IMG/VR virus record: IMGVR_UViG_3300049460_000371
Location: 23,354-87,353 of that record
Length of the DNA: 64,000 nucleotides
From: a virus
Reading direction: 5' to 3' (one strand)
In this document: positions 14,790-23,027 of the stretch, one piece after another
Numbering within the stretch: the stretch's first letter is position 1
Layout of the letters: each line of letters opens with the position of its first letter
Notes under the pieces: generated by a model
What the model was told of the DNA's origin: nothing
Seen by the model: only the letters and a program-made list of their open reading frames with translations
Database searches by the model: none
Program-made: the position numbers and the translations under genes

Positions 14790-15049
14790 GTCTCGGTGGC
14801 GGTGGTTTCTCTAATGGCATGGCGGTCGTCTCGTATTTGTTCTTCGGGACAATTGCCGCCATGGCCCTTGCCGGTTTGTATTTTCTGATGACACTGGCGG
14901 TACCCACGTCGCCAGTGCCGACAGCGAAAGTCGAACCTTCGCGCTTGGCGTGCCAGCATAATCTGTTGTTCAGCCAAGCACGAGATGGTGCTCTGAAACA
15001 AATCATTGATGAAAACGGTCATGGCATTCCATGTAAGACAGGACCATAG
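14786..15049 (+). CDS. Small membrane-anchored protein, 87 aa
   Basis: Overlaps the HD hydrolase stop as ATGA. A Gly-rich start, one long hydrophobic helix (about residues 12-38), then a periplasmic-like tail with two Cys (about 56 and 83) that could form a disulphide. Confidence 0.75.
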   Translation: MSLGGGGFSNGMAVVSYLFFGTIAAMALAGLYFLMTLAVPTSPVPTAKVEPSRLACQHNLLFSQARDGALKQIIDENGHGIPCKTGP

Positions 15050-15093
15050 CTGACATCCAGGTTATTGAGTATTTGGTGCCAATTAGTAATATG

Positions 15094-15119
15094 ATGGGGA
15101 GCAACTGCTCTCCATTTTT
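15094..15119 (+). terminator. Rho-independent terminator
   Basis: ATGGGGAGC/GCTCTCCAT stem, loop AACT, T run. Confidence 0.85.
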
Positions 15120-15145
15120 ACGACAATCAACCAATAAAAGAATAC

Positions 15146-15529
15146 ATGAACGTCACTCTCACTCACGGCAAACAACTCGCACAAGCACGTAAAGTCTACA
15201 CTCTCACGCTGGAATTCATGCACGGAGATGCCGACGGCGACACCTTCAAGGTCCACACCTATTCTGAAGCAAAAGTCGACAATCTTAAGCGTGACCTGAT
15301 TGGCGTCAATGTCATGCGTTACAACGATAATTTCGACTCGGATGATTTCGCCAAAGCATTCGAATCCCATGGCGTTGAAAATGCAGAAAAAGTTGGTGAA
15401 CTCGTTTACGAAAACATGACCGAATACGACATCCATTGGGAAGGTGAAAAGGCACGTCTGCGTGGGGTGAAGTTGATCTATACCGACGAACACGGCGTTG
15501 ATTTCGATGTGTCGTATACCGTAGGTTAA
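15146..15529 (+). CDS. Hypothetical acidic protein, 127 aa
   Basis: Start ATG 15146. Alternating strands and helices with many Asp and Glu; the pattern is of a compact alpha/beta domain, but no family is recognised. A hairpin follows. Confidence 0.75.
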   Translation: MNVTLTHGKQLAQARKVYTLTLEFMHGDADGDTFKVHTYSEAKVDNLKRDLIGVNVMRYNDNFDSDDFAKAFESHGVENAEKVGELVYENMTEYDIHWEGEKARLRGVKLIYTDEHGVDFDVSYTVG

Positions 15530-15548
15530 ACGGTAACACTTCGGTAAT

Positions 15549-15568
15549 ATGGTCCCACCTGGGACCAT
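15549..15568. terminator. Hairpin ATGGTCCC/GGGACCAT
   Basis: Perfect 8-bp arms with loop ACCT; weak downstream T run. Confidence 0.5.
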
Positions 15569-15589
15569 TGCTTCATTGTAACTAGTTTT

Positions 15590-15597
15590 AATAAATA
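15590..15597 (+). promoter_or_regulatory. Late-type promoter box AATAAATA
   Basis: AATAAATA 31 bases before the ATG of 15628. Confidence 0.4.
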
Positions 15598-15627
15598 ACC
15601 GCATGGAACATTGGGAGTTCACCGAAC

Positions 15628-16434
15628 ATGCGTTTAAATGACTTTTTCAAAACTGAGCGTGCGATACAGCACCTAGCCGAAGATGTGGGAATGACTGGTA
15701 AGCTACCAGATACACCAGACATGAAATATATGGCTCGACTCAAAGACTTGTTCAAAGTTGATGGCGAGACCCCGCAACTCACCGTAAGCAAAGTAATCCA
15801 TATGATCATGGATCGCCCTGCTTCACGAACAACCCGCATTTACATGAACGATGTATTGCAAGGTGCCACAAAAGCTGGTATCCGTATTGAACCAGCTCTG
15901 CGACAGCACGCAGAAGAATATCTGGATGAAGGCGTGATTCCAACCATCAAGCCACTCACAGAAGACATTGATGTAGACGGCATCAGTATTCTAAATGGCG
16001 TCACATATGATCAATTGACCGGAGCTGGTGCCGTACCATATAACCGTGAGATTGAGACATTTGGCGTTGGCGTATTGATGAAACCAAGTGTGTACCTGAG
16101 TCTCGTTTTACCATTACGTGGCAATGAACCAACTTCTCAAGTTAGTGCGGCAGTGGGACAAGAACGTCCAATTGCTTCGCCATGGTTGGCATTGAAATTT
16201 GGTGATAACAATGGTGCATTGGCTGTTGAGGAATCTAAAATCCTGAGTCATCAAGGTCGTCATCGTGCAAAGCAGATTATGGAAAAATATGGCGATGTGG
16301 AAATGCTGGTCCACTTAATCTATATTGGTGCTCGTCCTCGTCAAGTACCTGATGCGATATTGGAAGAAATAAACCAAGGCGTGATCAACGAGTCAGGTAA
16401 TTTCATTCACGGCCCATTCTGGGTTAAAGTATAA
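15628..16434 (+). CDS. Hypothetical protein with GRHR motif, 268 aa
   Basis: Start ATG 15628. The C-terminal half contains EESKILSHQGRHRAKQIME (about residues 205-223); the HxGRHR box recalls the ParB-like pattern HEGRHR, but the rest is not clearly ParB-like. The first 130 residues are helical. It has its own TAAATA-type promoter and so may be a late or virion-associated protein. Confidence 0.75.
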   Translation: MRLNDFFKTERAIQHLAEDVGMTGKLPDTPDMKYMARLKDLFKVDGETPQLTVSKVIHMIMDRPASRTTRIYMNDVLQGATKAGIRIEPALRQHAEEYLDEGVIPTIKPLTEDIDVDGISILNGVTYDQLTGAGAVPYNREIETFGVGVLMKPSVYLSLVLPLRGNEPTSQVSAAVGQERPIASPWLALKFGDNNGALAVEESKILSHQGRHRAKQIMEKYGDVEMLVHLIYIGARPRQVPDAILEEINQGVINESGNFIHGPFWVKV

Positions 16435-16436
16435 AG

Positions 16437-16465
16437 TTGACTTCTTATTCATTTAAGCCTATAAT
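16437..16465 (+). promoter_or_regulatory. Early promoter TTGACT-17-TATAAT
   Basis: -35 16437-16442 and -10 16460-16465; TTCATTTAAG in the spacer. Confidence 0.85.
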
Positions 16466-16492
16466 AGGAACATGATGAAAAAGGAGGGCAAC

Positions 16493-16861
16493 ATGGTTAA
16501 ACAGCAAAATCCAGTTCGCGTTCTTAGCAAACCAATCTACGGTCGTGGTATCGCATATTACGTATACGAATATGCGTACCGATTTACTGGTGGCGCCAAT
16601 GCAAAATTGGAGCTCTTCCATGCCCCACGTGGCCCAGAGGCAGATAATACGCTCGTCACAACTACGGAATTCATCCGTGAATTCAAGGTAGGCGATCGTA
16701 TTGCATGTTCAGCTACCAGCAACGACAAACACTGCACCATCATCCGCATCACTCCCAAAACTATCTGGACCGATTCCATGGAACACGACTGGACTGGTTC
16801 TCCCCTGAACAAGCTTCACATTAGCGAATTCTGTGAGATGAACTTGCCCAAGAAAGCTTGA
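16493..16861 (+). CDS. Hypothetical protein, 122 aa, paralogue of 17417
   Basis: ATG 16493 lies after AAGGAGGGCAAC. It shares with the gene at 17417 the segment FKVGD followed by an I-x2-IT-x-KT strand, so both belong to a small phage family, perhaps with an SH3-like fold. No function is known. Confidence 0.75.
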   Translation: MVKQQNPVRVLSKPIYGRGIAYYVYEYAYRFTGGANAKLELFHAPRGPEADNTLVTTTEFIREFKVGDRIACSATSNDKHCTIIRITPKTIWTDSMEHDWTGSPLNKLHISEFCEMNLPKKA

Positions 16862-16906
16862 TCCCAAGGCAATATGGTTATACCATTGACGTTTCGTGGG
16901 GATCAT

Positions 16907-17359
16907 ATGCGCCTTGAAGCTGACTATGCGGTGCCGCTCTATCTTGCGTTAGACCGCAAAATTATAGGGAATACCCTCGCCTCGTTCGAGCCCTTCGGGG
17001 CAAATGATAACACAGCACACTATCTGAAAACTTGGCTGCTGTATTGCTGCCGAGTTGTTCAAGATCCGTTCGACCAAGATATCAAAGACATAAACGATCG
17101 CATCGCTGCGCACTTGGGTAATCCAAAATTGCCCATCATTCCTCTGTTCAGTTATCATGACTCGACGGTGGCCCGCCCAATGGCCACCAAGATGCTCGAA
17201 CGCATATGTTTCTCTCCCATAACATCTGAATACCAGAAGCCGGAAATTGGTGCCTATGTGATCTTCAATGGTACACTAGCTGTCATCAAGAATGAATGGC
17301 TAGCAGTAGCACGACAATCCATGATAAACGAATTAGTTAAAGGTTTGTCATCAGATTAG
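16907..17359 (+). CDS. Hypothetical protein, 150 aa
   Basis: Two starts are possible: ATG 16907 after GTGGGGATC (chosen) or ATG 16874 after AAGGCAAT, adding 11 residues. Helical protein with Cys-Cys in the centre; no family recognised. Confidence 0.7.
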   Translation: MRLEADYAVPLYLALDRKIIGNTLASFEPFGANDNTAHYLKTWLLYCCRVVQDPFDQDIKDINDRIAAHLGNPKLPIIPLFSYHDSTVARPMATKMLERICFSPITSEYQKPEIGAYVIFNGTLAVIKNEWLAVARQSMINELVKGLSSD

Positions 17360-17388
17360 TTGATTTTTAGTTCATTTGAACATATACT
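17360..17388 (+). promoter_or_regulatory. Early promoter TTGATT-17-TATACT
   Basis: -35 17360-17365, -10 17383-17388; GTTCATTTGAAC in the spacer. Confidence 0.85.
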
Positions 17389-17416
17389 GTCCTTATTGTG
17401 AACTGAAAGGAACAGC

Positions 17417-17809
17417 ATGCTGAACACTCCAGTCCAAGCAGTAATGACCAAAGCCCGTAAATCGCGCGGCATGGAATATCCGCCAAGCCAAACTGGCTAC
17501 CACATCCGTGTGGAAGGCAAGGGCAAGAATGCCAAGCTGGATGTTCTGAAAATGAATGACACGACTAAGCAGGTTGAATACTGCCAGTCGTTCAAGGTCG
17601 GCGACACGGCGGAACATGGTTCCTACAACCTCAAATACATGGGTACGATCACCGCCATCACTGAGAAAACGGTAACGGTGACCGACTTCGTGAACAAATT
17701 CGACGGACGTGTTCATCGCATGGATATGCACACGTTCTGCTGGCGAAATCATGACCTGAACGTCGCCGAAAACATCAAGCAAAATCAAGAAACTTCCTGG
17801 AACCTCTAA
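17417..17809 (+). CDS. Hypothetical protein, 130 aa, paralogue of 16493
   Basis: ATG 17417. Basic N-terminus, then the FKVGD and ITAITEKTVTVTDF segments that align with the protein at 16493. First gene of the unit 17417-18143. Confidence 0.75.
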   Translation: MLNTPVQAVMTKARKSRGMEYPPSQTGYHIRVEGKGKNAKLDVLKMNDTTKQVEYCQSFKVGDTAEHGSYNLKYMGTITAITEKTVTVTDFVNKFDGRVHRMDMHTFCWRNHDLNVAENIKQNQETSWNL

Positions 17810-17818
17810 GGAGCAATC

Positions 17819-18013
17819 ATGGTAGGACTCGCACAAGCTGCTTACGTGTTGATCACCAATCAACATAACAAACCACAAGCCCAAGACCATAGCGGCAACG
17901 ACATCTGCGAAGGTTGTGGTTGTCTGGGCCATACCAATACTGGCGATGGCACCTACTGCCCAGACTACCAGGATGACGTGATGGCAGATTGCCGTTGCAT
18001 GTACGGAGACTAA
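17819..18013 (+). CDS. Cys-rich small protein, 64 aa
   Basis: ATG 17819 after AAGGAGCAATC. A cluster of six Cys (CEGCGC at about 31-36, one at 47 and CRC near the end) with a His suggests bound zinc or another metal. Confidence 0.75.
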   Translation: MVGLAQAAYVLITNQHNKPQAQDHSGNDICEGCGCLGHTNTGDGTYCPDYQDDVMADCRCMYGD

Positions 18014-18014
18014 T

Positions 18015-18143
18015 ATGGAACGTGCAATGACTCCTCGCGAACTCCGTGCAGCAGTGATCGATACCCTGGCCTTCTTGGGCGTGATTGCCCTGGCCATTGG
18101 AGCGCCGTTTATCTTCCAGGCATTCGGGCTGCACCTCAGCTAA
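18015..18143 (+). CDS. Single-helix membrane protein, 42 aa
   Basis: ATG 18015 one base after the previous stop. A short charged N-terminus is followed by one long hydrophobic helix (about residues 18-38). Small coupled membrane peptides of this kind are common in phage early operons. Missed by usual length cut-offs. Confidence 0.6.
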   Translation: MERAMTPRELRAAVIDTLAFLGVIALAIGAPFIFQAFGLHLS

Positions 18144-18178
18144 CAAACGACGACCCATGACGTCTCCTGACGTCCAGT

Positions 18179-18213
18179 GATGTGCCATGTTATCTTTGTG
18201 ATACTGGCACGTC
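18179..18213 (+). terminator. Hairpin with GTGCCA/TGGCAC arms
   Basis: Six-base arms with a long loop between the 18015 gene and 18250; weak terminator candidate. Confidence 0.3.
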
Positions 18214-18249
18214 ATTGTATTATGGCAACAACTTTTTACCATCGTTGCC

Positions 18250-18738
18250 ATGACTATCCCATCTATCTCAACCGCATCAAGCATTCAATGGGGAGCATTC
18301 TCCAAAGCTATTCACGACTATACTGAATTGCTCAAAGGGATTAAGCCCGGCCAATTGACACATTTTATAATGCCACGTCAAACTGGCAAGTCTACGCTCA
18401 TGCAAGCATATTCGCGTGGGTTTTTAGACAAAGTGGATATCCCCGCACGTCGTGGGCGTAAAGGCAAACCTCATTGGCGCTATTTCAGAGCCTTACGTCA
18501 TGACCGGGCATGGTCCACACAATGGGCCAATATCGTCAAGGTCTATGAAAATCATATATCTGAGAACGATTCAGATTATAAGTTCTGGTATTTTATCGAT
18601 GAACGGAAATTGGCTGAATGGCTGCGACCACAGTTGATTAACTGCACGATAAGATTCGATCCCCAATATAACAAACGCATCGCCGTTGATTTCGACGACG
18701 AAGCTGCAAGAACCACCTTTTACCTGCAATGGGCATAA
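18250..18738 (+). CDS. P-loop-like protein, 162 aa
   Basis: The segment FIMPRQTGKSTLM (about residues 39-51) resembles the Walker A of terminase-like ATPases (PRQxGKST), but no Walker B follows, and the protein is far shorter than any terminase. Its ending (FDDEAARTTFYLQW) resembles the closing element of the repeated family at 20352-22246. It may be a family member that gained or kept a nucleotide-binding loop, or a chance motif. Confidence 0.7.
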   Translation: MTIPSISTASSIQWGAFSKAIHDYTELLKGIKPGQLTHFIMPRQTGKSTLMQAYSRGFLDKVDIPARRGRKGKPHWRYFRALRHDRAWSTQWANIVKVYENHISENDSDYKFWYFIDERKLAEWLRPQLINCTIRFDPQYNKRIAVDFDDEAARTTFYLQWA

Positions 18739-18744
18739 AATAAA

Positions 18745-19350
18745 ATGAACAAACCCAATCTCGTACTGATGCGCCATGGTCAATCACTTACCAATTCTGG
18801 TACGGTCGTCCATAACGAACGCCAAAACATTCTTACCCCAAAGGGCATCTCGGATAATATTCGCCTAGCTAATACTTTCCGTCATGTTTTTCCTGACCTG
18901 CAATTCGATCATTCGTTTGTGTCGCCCTTACCGCGTGCGATGCAAACTCACTTCAACTTCCTGAGCACGATTGAGAACCGTGCAATCGATACCGAAATCG
19001 AAGAACGCTTCATCGAACGCCATTTGGGGTTTGAAGGCTTTCTGACCATTCAGACCATGATTGCTCGCTATGGTCAGGACGTTGTCAATTCGTGGGAGTT
19101 GAATCCCGACGTGGCCCCTGGTACAAATGGCGAAGGCGGCGAGTCATTACGTGACGTATACGACCGCGTGGTGTTTGGCTACCAGGAGTTGATTGTTCCA
19201 CGCCTTCGTGATGGTCAAACTATTCTGCTCACAGCTCACTACTACGTGTTGAAAGTCCTGCAATCACATCTGCTGTACGGTGACGTATCAAAGGCCCCGC
19301 TGTTCGATCCGCGCAACTCTCTGCCAGTGCCATATAGGGTTGAGATCTGA
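18745..19350 (+). CDS. Histidine phosphatase superfamily protein, 201 aa
   Basis: The family's catalytic set is complete: MRHGQS (His11 as phosphorylated residue, Arg10), SPLPRAMQT with Arg64, GGES with Glu133, and TAHYYV with His165. Such enzymes are phosphoglycerate-mutase-like phosphatases acting on small phosphorylated metabolites or proteins. The substrate here is unknown. It starts seven bases after the previous gene and is translationally close to 19352. Confidence 0.9.
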   Translation: MNKPNLVLMRHGQSLTNSGTVVHNERQNILTPKGISDNIRLANTFRHVFPDLQFDHSFVSPLPRAMQTHFNFLSTIENRAIDTEIEERFIERHLGFEGFLTIQTMIARYGQDVVNSWELNPDVAPGTNGEGGESLRDVYDRVVFGYQELIVPRLRDGQTILLTAHYYVLKVLQSHLLYGDVSKAPLFDPRNSLPVPYRVEI

Positions 19351-19351
19351 A

Positions 19352-19609
19352 ATGAATATACTCGCTCATTTCATGGCTTGGTGCAATCCAGTCGCCAAGC
19401 CCCCAAAATATTGGGTCAAGTTGGCACGTGGCACCATTAAAGCTCACGAGGAACGACCGTTTCCTGAGCAACCCAAGAACTTCAGTTTGGTCACAGATGC
19501 CCCCGAGATGCGATATCATGATGGTGTAACACCAGGCGGCATTGTGATACCACTGGATGAAGAAACTTGGAAGAAAATCATGGCCGATTATGGTTATGAC
19601 CTGAAGTAA
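19352..19609 (+). CDS. Hypothetical protein, 85 aa
   Basis: ATG 19352 follows the phosphatase stop by one base; no strong ribosome site, so coupling is likely. Basic N-terminal half and acidic end. Confidence 0.7.
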   Translation: MNILAHFMAWCNPVAKPPKYWVKLARGTIKAHEERPFPEQPKNFSLVTDAPEMRYHDGVTPGGIVIPLDEETWKKIMADYGYDLK

Positions 19610-19639
19610 AAAAGATTTGAAGGTGATTGATATTCTATT

Positions 19640-19668
19640 TTGACGTTCAACTTGTAATCATGCATCAT
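19640..19668 (+). promoter_or_regulatory. Promoter TTGACG-17-CATCAT and A-rich leader
   Basis: -35 19640-19645 and -10 19663-19668, followed by a long A/C-rich leader with a small GGCG/CGCC hairpin before ATG 19734. Confidence 0.5.
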
Positions 19669-19733
19669 ACTGATATGGCGAAACAAAACGCCAAGCAAGT
19701 AGAAAACAAAAACAACAAACTGGAAAATCAATC

Positions 19734-19961
19734 ATGTCTAAAACTTTTGAACTCTCTGAACGTCAAGTAGAAGTAGTCCGTGCAATCCGCAAACTGCAAC
19801 GCTCCCTGCGTCGCGCCCCAACCCAACGTGCGGTTGCTCAAGAAATTGGTACCATCGGCCGTCGTGGCGTTTGTCACGTTATCGCCAACCTGGCACGTCA
19901 AGGCGCAGTTGATGTCTATGGCAAAACCACCGCCATCAAGTTTTACGACTTGAAAGCCTAA
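19734..19961 (+). CDS. LexA-like winged-helix DNA-binding protein, 75 aa
   Basis: The sequence matches the N-terminal DNA-binding domain of LexA: an opening helix ERQVEVVRAIRKL, the turn APTQRAVAQEIG, recognition helix region RRGVCHVIANLARQG, and a short wing. There is no C-terminal peptidase domain. A stand-alone domain like this probably acts as a phage transcriptional regulator; the palindromic promoter family of this window is a natural candidate target, but that is inference. Its own promoter and a strong terminator isolate it. Confidence 0.75.
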   Translation: MSKTFELSERQVEVVRAIRKLQRSLRRAPTQRAVAQEIGTIGRRGVCHVIANLARQGAVDVYGKTTAIKFYDLKA

Positions 19962-19980
19962 GCGCCCTAGTAGCCAAATG

Positions 19981-20005
19981 AGCCCGCTTCGTGCGGGCTT
20001 TTTTA
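19981..20005 (+). terminator. Rho-independent terminator
   Basis: AGCCCGC/GCGGGCT stem with TTCGT loop and six T. Confidence 0.95.
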
Positions 20006-20011
20006 CGTCTG

Positions 20012-20040
20012 TTGATCTCTCGTGTGTTCATCAGTATAAT
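20012..20040 (+). promoter_or_regulatory. Promoter TTGATC-17-TATAAT
   Basis: -35 20012-20017 and -10 20035-20040, before 20062. Confidence 0.8.
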
Positions 20041-20061
20041 GGCGTATCTTAAGGGGACCAT

Positions 20062-20355
20062 ATGATCAAACTGACCGCATACGAACGTATCAAGCTGTAT
20101 AGCAAGATCGCCATCGCCATGATCTACAACCTGAAACCAGGTCCCTTGATTGTTCTTAAGGGGAAGGGCCTGACCTATACGGTTCACAAGAACCTGTGGG
20201 TCACCATCAGCGATGGTCATTCCAAAGACATGCTGCCACTGAACTTCTGCTCGCAAGAATTCGTCGACAACATCTCGAAAGAACTCGAGAAGCGCTTCAT
20301 TTTCAGGCTTCTGAAAATGACTCCCCGTGAACAAGAATATTTGGGCCAGCAATGA
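20062..20355 (+). CDS. Hypothetical basic protein, 97 aa
   Basis: ATG 20062 after TTAAGGGGACC. Lys-rich, alternating strands and helices; overlaps the next gene as ATGA. Confidence 0.75.
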   Translation: MIKLTAYERIKLYSKIAIAMIYNLKPGPLIVLKGKGLTYTVHKNLWVTISDGHSKDMLPLNFCSQEFVDNISKELEKRFIFRLLKMTPREQEYLGQQ

Positions 20356-20702
20356 AACAACGCAATATCGTAAAGTGGTACAAGGCATTCGTTGCACCGA
20401 ATGATAAGATGGCCCAGGATGTCATTGACGCATTACCCTATACCTTCGTGGTAATCAACCCCCAACTGTCATACAGCGGCCGCCGTGGTCGTGACGAGCG
20501 GGTGCGTGACGTCATTGCTTGGTTGCGAGCCAACGTCAACCGTGACCGGTATGTGCTGTGCAGCCATGTAAACCGCAATGATGTCATGACAGCACAATAC
20601 GACAACGCGATGTGGCAGTTCGGCAAGATCTACGGCGTTGCATTCCAGCATGAAGAAGATGCAGTGCTGTTCAAACTGGCAAATATCCAGCATATTACTT
20701 GA
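20352..20702 (+). CDS. Repeated-family protein ending in F-K-L element, 116 aa
   Basis: Overlaps the previous stop. Basic N-terminal half (SGRRGRDERVRD), then an ending HEEDAVLFKLANI typical of the family defined under findings. The function of the family is unknown. Confidence 0.75.
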   Translation: MKQRNIVKWYKAFVAPNDKMAQDVIDALPYTFVVINPQLSYSGRRGRDERVRDVIAWLRANVNRDRYVLCSHVNRNDVMTAQYDNAMWQFGKIYGVAFQHEEDAVLFKLANIQHIT

Positions 20703-20727
20703 TCTCTTGTTCATTTGAACCTATACT
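20699..20727 (+). promoter_or_regulatory. Early promoter TTGATC-17-TATACT
   Basis: -35 20699-20704, -10 20722-20727; GTTCATTTGAAC in the spacer; overlaps the end of the previous gene. Confidence 0.85.
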
Positions 20728-20753
20728 AGGAACATCTGAACCAGGAGGAAATT

Positions 20754-20945
20754 ATGCAAATCGATCTGCATCTTCAATTTCAAGAAGTTACCAACCAGGA
20801 CGAACTGATCGCCAACGCACCAGTCGTACCAATGGTTGGTTCGTATATCTGTTCGCAGCACCATGGGCTGCGACTTATTACCAAGATAGTGTATGAGTTC
20901 ACTCCACAAGAACTGAAGGTGTTCCTCCGTACAGTGGTTGCATAA
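20754..20945 (+). CDS. Hypothetical protein, 63 aa
   Basis: ATG 20754 after CAGGAGGAAATT, a very strong ribosome site. Short soluble protein; overlaps the next start by one base. Confidence 0.75.
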   Translation: MQIDLHLQFQEVTNQDELIANAPVVPMVGSYICSQHHGLRLITKIVYEFTPQELKVFLRTVVA

Positions 20946-21343
20946 TGTCACTAAAAGATTTGGTCCGGATTTACTGGGAACGAGAGCACGAAGCCTCGGC
21001 TTCCACTGAAGCTTGGTTAACTCACTTCACAAAGACGAGTTCACGCCAATGGCCAGGGCTTCTGGCACATTGCCCGTTCAGTGTGGTGCGGATCAAGCCT
21101 ATCCCGTTCGACATTGATCATATCGGTCAAGTTGAATGTGCTATGTGGCTCGCACAGCAAAGCACGAATGGGCTCGACGTAAGCCTCATCATCGAGTCAT
21201 ATACACCAGATCGTTCCATCTATGTGTCACATATGAAATACGTGCTGTGGAACGATCCGCAGATCGCGGGCATTATTTGTCAGGATGATGCCGTGGCTGC
21301 AATGTTCAAGCTGACATTCCCAGAGCTGCTGTTTACCAGGTAA
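20945..21343 (+). CDS. Repeated-family protein, 132 aa
   Basis: TAATG overlap with the previous gene. Helical N-terminus with Trp-containing segment (AWLTHFTKTSSRQW), ending DDAVAAMFKLTFPELL, the family element. Confidence 0.75.
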   Translation: MSLKDLVRIYWEREHEASASTEAWLTHFTKTSSRQWPGLLAHCPFSVVRIKPIPFDIDHIGQVECAMWLAQQSTNGLDVSLIIESYTPDRSIYVSHMKYVLWNDPQIAGIICQDDAVAAMFKLTFPELLFTR

Positions 21344-21392
21344 TCAACTATTTCACTTGCCAGTTGTTATACTGTGGTCCAAACACCACAAT

Positions 21393-21788
21393 ATGGCAAC
21401 TGTGAATAACGAATCTCCCCACACTTGGTATAATCGATATGGCCGCTATCTGGGCCCATACTCGATCTTCAGAGCCTCGTCACCATTCCCAATCGTTGAC
21501 CTGCCACCCAAGAAGTTTATCTCATTCTTGAATTGGTATAATTGGAAAGAACTCCAGGGACACTCAACACTGGATATGAATCGAGTCAATGAGTGTGGTT
21601 ATTTGGAATGGCTGTTCGACAATCATACACCAGACGAATACTGCTTCGTCTATAAAACCACGATGGAAAACGAAGGCCATGTTACCGACCCTGAGTTGTC
21701 ATGGTCCCCGTACCTATCAGCTATTCTTTTTTGTTCAGAAGAAAAGGCAGTCATGTTTCGATTGACCTGCGCGGAACATTTGATATGA
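21393..21788 (+). CDS. Repeated-family protein, 131 aa
   Basis: ATG 21393 is preferred to an upstream TTG that lies in a promoter-like stretch. Aromatic-rich N-terminus; ends EEKAVMFRLTCAEHL. Confidence 0.7.
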   Translation: MATVNNESPHTWYNRYGRYLGPYSIFRASSPFPIVDLPPKKFISFLNWYNWKELQGHSTLDMNRVNECGYLEWLFDNHTPDEYCFVYKTTMENEGHVTDPELSWSPYLSAILFCSEEKAVMFRLTCAEHLI

Positions 21789-22246
21789 TCCCAGGTTACG
21801 AAAATTACTATGACTGGTTGATCAAGGCACGTGAATCAAATTTAACCGTGGCGCCATGGTTGGCAGGATTCACGCAATGGGTCAATCACCGTGATTACTC
21901 ATACCTGGTTGCTTCTCATCCAGGTTACTTGATCAAGTTAACGGCTGATCACTTTTACTGCATTGCTGCCGAGTGTTGGATCACCAATTGGGCGAAAGAA
22001 CACATCAAGGATCATCACGATGGCACCGAGGCATTTGCCGTCATCCCTGTATCAAATTTTGGGTTAGTCCGACTCAAACATGAATATGGTTTGATCACAA
22101 CCAATCGAGATCGAGCAGCCGCGCACTATCCAGAAGTCCGCCGTGTGCTGTTTGATCGGGCAGAAGATGCTGCTCTGTTCAAACTCACATTCCTGGATAA
22201 AATCACACCAGTTATCCACAAAGTAAACTACGAGGAAAAATTATGA
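21785..22246 (+). CDS. Repeated-family protein, 153 aa
   Basis: ATGA overlap with the previous gene. Contains a Trp-rich segment (APWLAGFTQW) like that of 20945 and the ending EDAALFKLTFLDKI, followed by a short extra tail. Confidence 0.75.
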   Translation: MIPGYENYYDWLIKARESNLTVAPWLAGFTQWVNHRDYSYLVASHPGYLIKLTADHFYCIAAECWITNWAKEHIKDHHDGTEAFAVIPVSNFGLVRLKHEYGLITTNRDRAAAHYPEVRRVLFDRAEDAALFKLTFLDKITPVIHKVNYEEKL

Positions 22247-22629
22247 AGTATGTGGCAATATTCAGACAATACGGTGAAGGTTGCGACTACACAATCGCGT
22301 GCGGCCAAAAATCGTTCACATTCGACGCACTTGCGGACGACGTCGCACATGAATTCATCTTGAACAAAATTCGTGAAGAGCACGCAAGTGACGACTACAA
22401 GCTGGAACTTGTCCAACTTTTCAGAGTGGGCGAAGAAATCAAAGTTGATCTCAAGGCACTCTACAGTGAAATCAACTCTGACCGACAAGCAGAAGAAGCG
22501 GGTCGCAAGTTGCGCAAAGCTGAACAAGAGTTGGCCCAGGCACAGAAAGCAGTGGCGGAAGCTGAAGAGAATCGCAAAGCCTTCCTGAAACATTTCTATG
22601 AAACTGGCGACGGTGGCGGCACTACGTAA
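22243..22629 (+). CDS. Coiled-coil protein, 128 aa
   Basis: ATGA overlap with the previous gene. A globular first half is followed by a long Ala/Glu/Lys helix (about residues 76-118) with heptad-like spacing, and a Gly/Thr end. Last gene before the tail-fibre block. Confidence 0.75.
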   Translation: MKYVAIFRQYGEGCDYTIACGQKSFTFDALADDVAHEFILNKIREEHASDDYKLELVQLFRVGEEIKVDLKALYSEINSDRQAEEAGRKLRKAEQELAQAQKAVAEAEENRKAFLKHFYETGDGGGTT

Positions 22630-22756
22630 GAATCGTTTGTAATTTGCGCTAACGCATAACAGTCAGCAAAGTATGTTGCTATTATCCTAATACAGCTTGG
22701 TTCCATCGCTGAGCTGTAGAAAGGGAAAGGTGACCTATGTAGGCTTTTTGGCTGAT

Positions 22757-22784
22757 AAAAAAGCCCGGAGGTTCCGGGCTTTTT
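22757..22784. terminator. Bidirectional terminator
   Basis: AAAAAAGCCCGGA/TCCGGGCTTTTT, loop GGT. Ends the + operon and, on the other strand, the tail-fibre operon. Confidence 0.95.
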
Positions 22785-22785
22785 G

Positions 22786-23019
22786 TTAACTCCAATACTG
22801 CCTGACGTTTGACCCCGCACCACCAGCATCAGAAATGATACCAGCAGCCGAAACGGTTCCGCGATCAGTTGGAACACCCTGAAACACCAGGTTGTTAACT
22901 GGTTCCAAATCCAACAACGGGAAACCGGTTACTTGGCCACGTTGAATGGAGGTATTTGCATAAACCGCAGGTAACACCAAACGAATAGTAGCACCTTGTA
23001 TTGATCCAATACTTGCCAT
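22786..23019 (-). CDS. Small tail-associated protein, 77 aa
   Basis: Last gene of the minus-strand tail block. Strand-rich, Gly/Val/Thr-rich and with almost no charged residues, as in tail-fibre accessory or assembly proteins. Nine bases separate it from the gene upstream. Confidence 0.65.
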   Translation of the reverse strand: MASIGSIQGATIRLVLPAVYANTSIQRGQVTGFPLLDLEPVNNLVFQGVPTDRGTVSAAGIISDAGGAGSNVRQYWS

Positions 23020-23027
23020 ATATCACC

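Noticed and set aside
18250-18738. Terminase large subunit fragment
   Set aside because: Only the PRQTGKST loop is similar; no Walker B, no nuclease domain and the rest resembles a local phage protein family.
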